Shown one piece after another: positions 63,505-64,000 of a DNA stretch of 64,000 bases. The DNA is taken from assembly GCF_009745975.1 (NCBI RefSeq), contig NZ_WHOL01000098.1, positions 62,001 to 126,000 on the forward strand. The letters are read 5' to 3'. Made by a program: the position numbers and the translations under genes. The stretch comes from Actinokineospora pegani (lineage in GTDB: Bacteria; Actinomycetota; Actinomycetes; Mycobacteriales; Pseudonocardiaceae). Every line of letters starts with the position of its first letter. The first letter of the stretch is position 1. Below the pieces are notes generated by a model that worked only from the letters and a program-made list of their open reading frames with translations, searched no databases and was not told the origin of the DNA.

Positions 63505-64000
<496 letters not shown>

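Overview
The window is very GC-rich (roughly 70% or more), densely coded actinobacterial chromosome. Four XRE/DUF397-type loci, a class E (LAxTG) sortase substrate, a ShbA/SigD-like ECF sigma factor, Hanks-type kinases, and an iniBAC-like dynamin locus point to Pseudonocardiales (an Actinokineospora/Saccharothrix-like organism). That placement is inferred from gene content, not from a marker gene. No rRNA, tRNA, CRISPR array, transposase or integrase was seen.

Layout. 0-5.7 kb: a nucleotide-sugar dehydrogenase cut by the window edge, an Ada-AlkA repair protein, and an operon of a small unknown protein, an esterase and an ABC-F ATPase; the ABC-F gene carries a frameshift. 6-11.5 kb: a secreted alpha-lytic-type protease, a DUF1707 protein, then a translationally coupled minus-strand trio (a GGAD/GGHD-repeat protein, a JmjC/cupin oxygenase, a sucrase/ferredoxin-like protein) divergent from a Ser/Thr kinase. 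11.6-17.7 kb: glgX-treY-treZ, converting glycogen to trehalose. 18.8-24.9 kb is a rearranged accessory region: an XRE-DUF397 locus, a small toxin gene split by a one-base change in a C6 run and followed by a coupled putative immunity gene, a partial duplicate of the DUF397 locus, and an NLR-like NB-ARC/TPR protein. The NLR-like gene is preceded by a two-helix membrane protein, and the two share a matching amyloid-type motif. A 37-bp direct repeat and an XRE-gene scrap mark rearrangement scars.

24.8-35.7 kb: an SDR/DUF2867 protein and an iniB-iniA-iniC-like locus, divergent from an Hsp70-like protein and a large ATPase-LuxR regulator (IniR-like). 35.7-48 kb: an FeS photolyase, a sterol-desaturase-like enzyme with a divergent TetR, a HIT hydrolase, a second TetR, an Lrp/AsnC regulator, a LAxTG wall protein, a metallo-beta-lactamase-fold hydrolase and housekeeping hypotheticals. 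Three intergenic copies of a 40-bp palindrome-centred element are each followed, in fixed orientation, by a perfect DnaA-box 9-mer. 48-62 kb: lipid and acyl-CoA metabolism (a dehydratase plus acyl-CoA dehydrogenase pair; a FadE24/FadE23-like pair behind a perfect palindrome; a KshB-like reductase lacking its ferredoxin domain coupled to a MaoC hydratase), a secreted lipase, a lipoprotein and an ECF sigma factor. 62-64 kb: another XRE-DUF397 pair and a kinase cut by the window end.

How the parts fit. The ini-like locus and the FadE24/23-like pair both recall mycobacterial cell-envelope stress genes. The accessory block at 18.8-24.9 kb looks like a defence/toxin patch. The most novel-looking pieces are the NLR plus membrane-protein pair, the repeat-protein/JmjC trio, and the 40-bp/DnaA-box elements.
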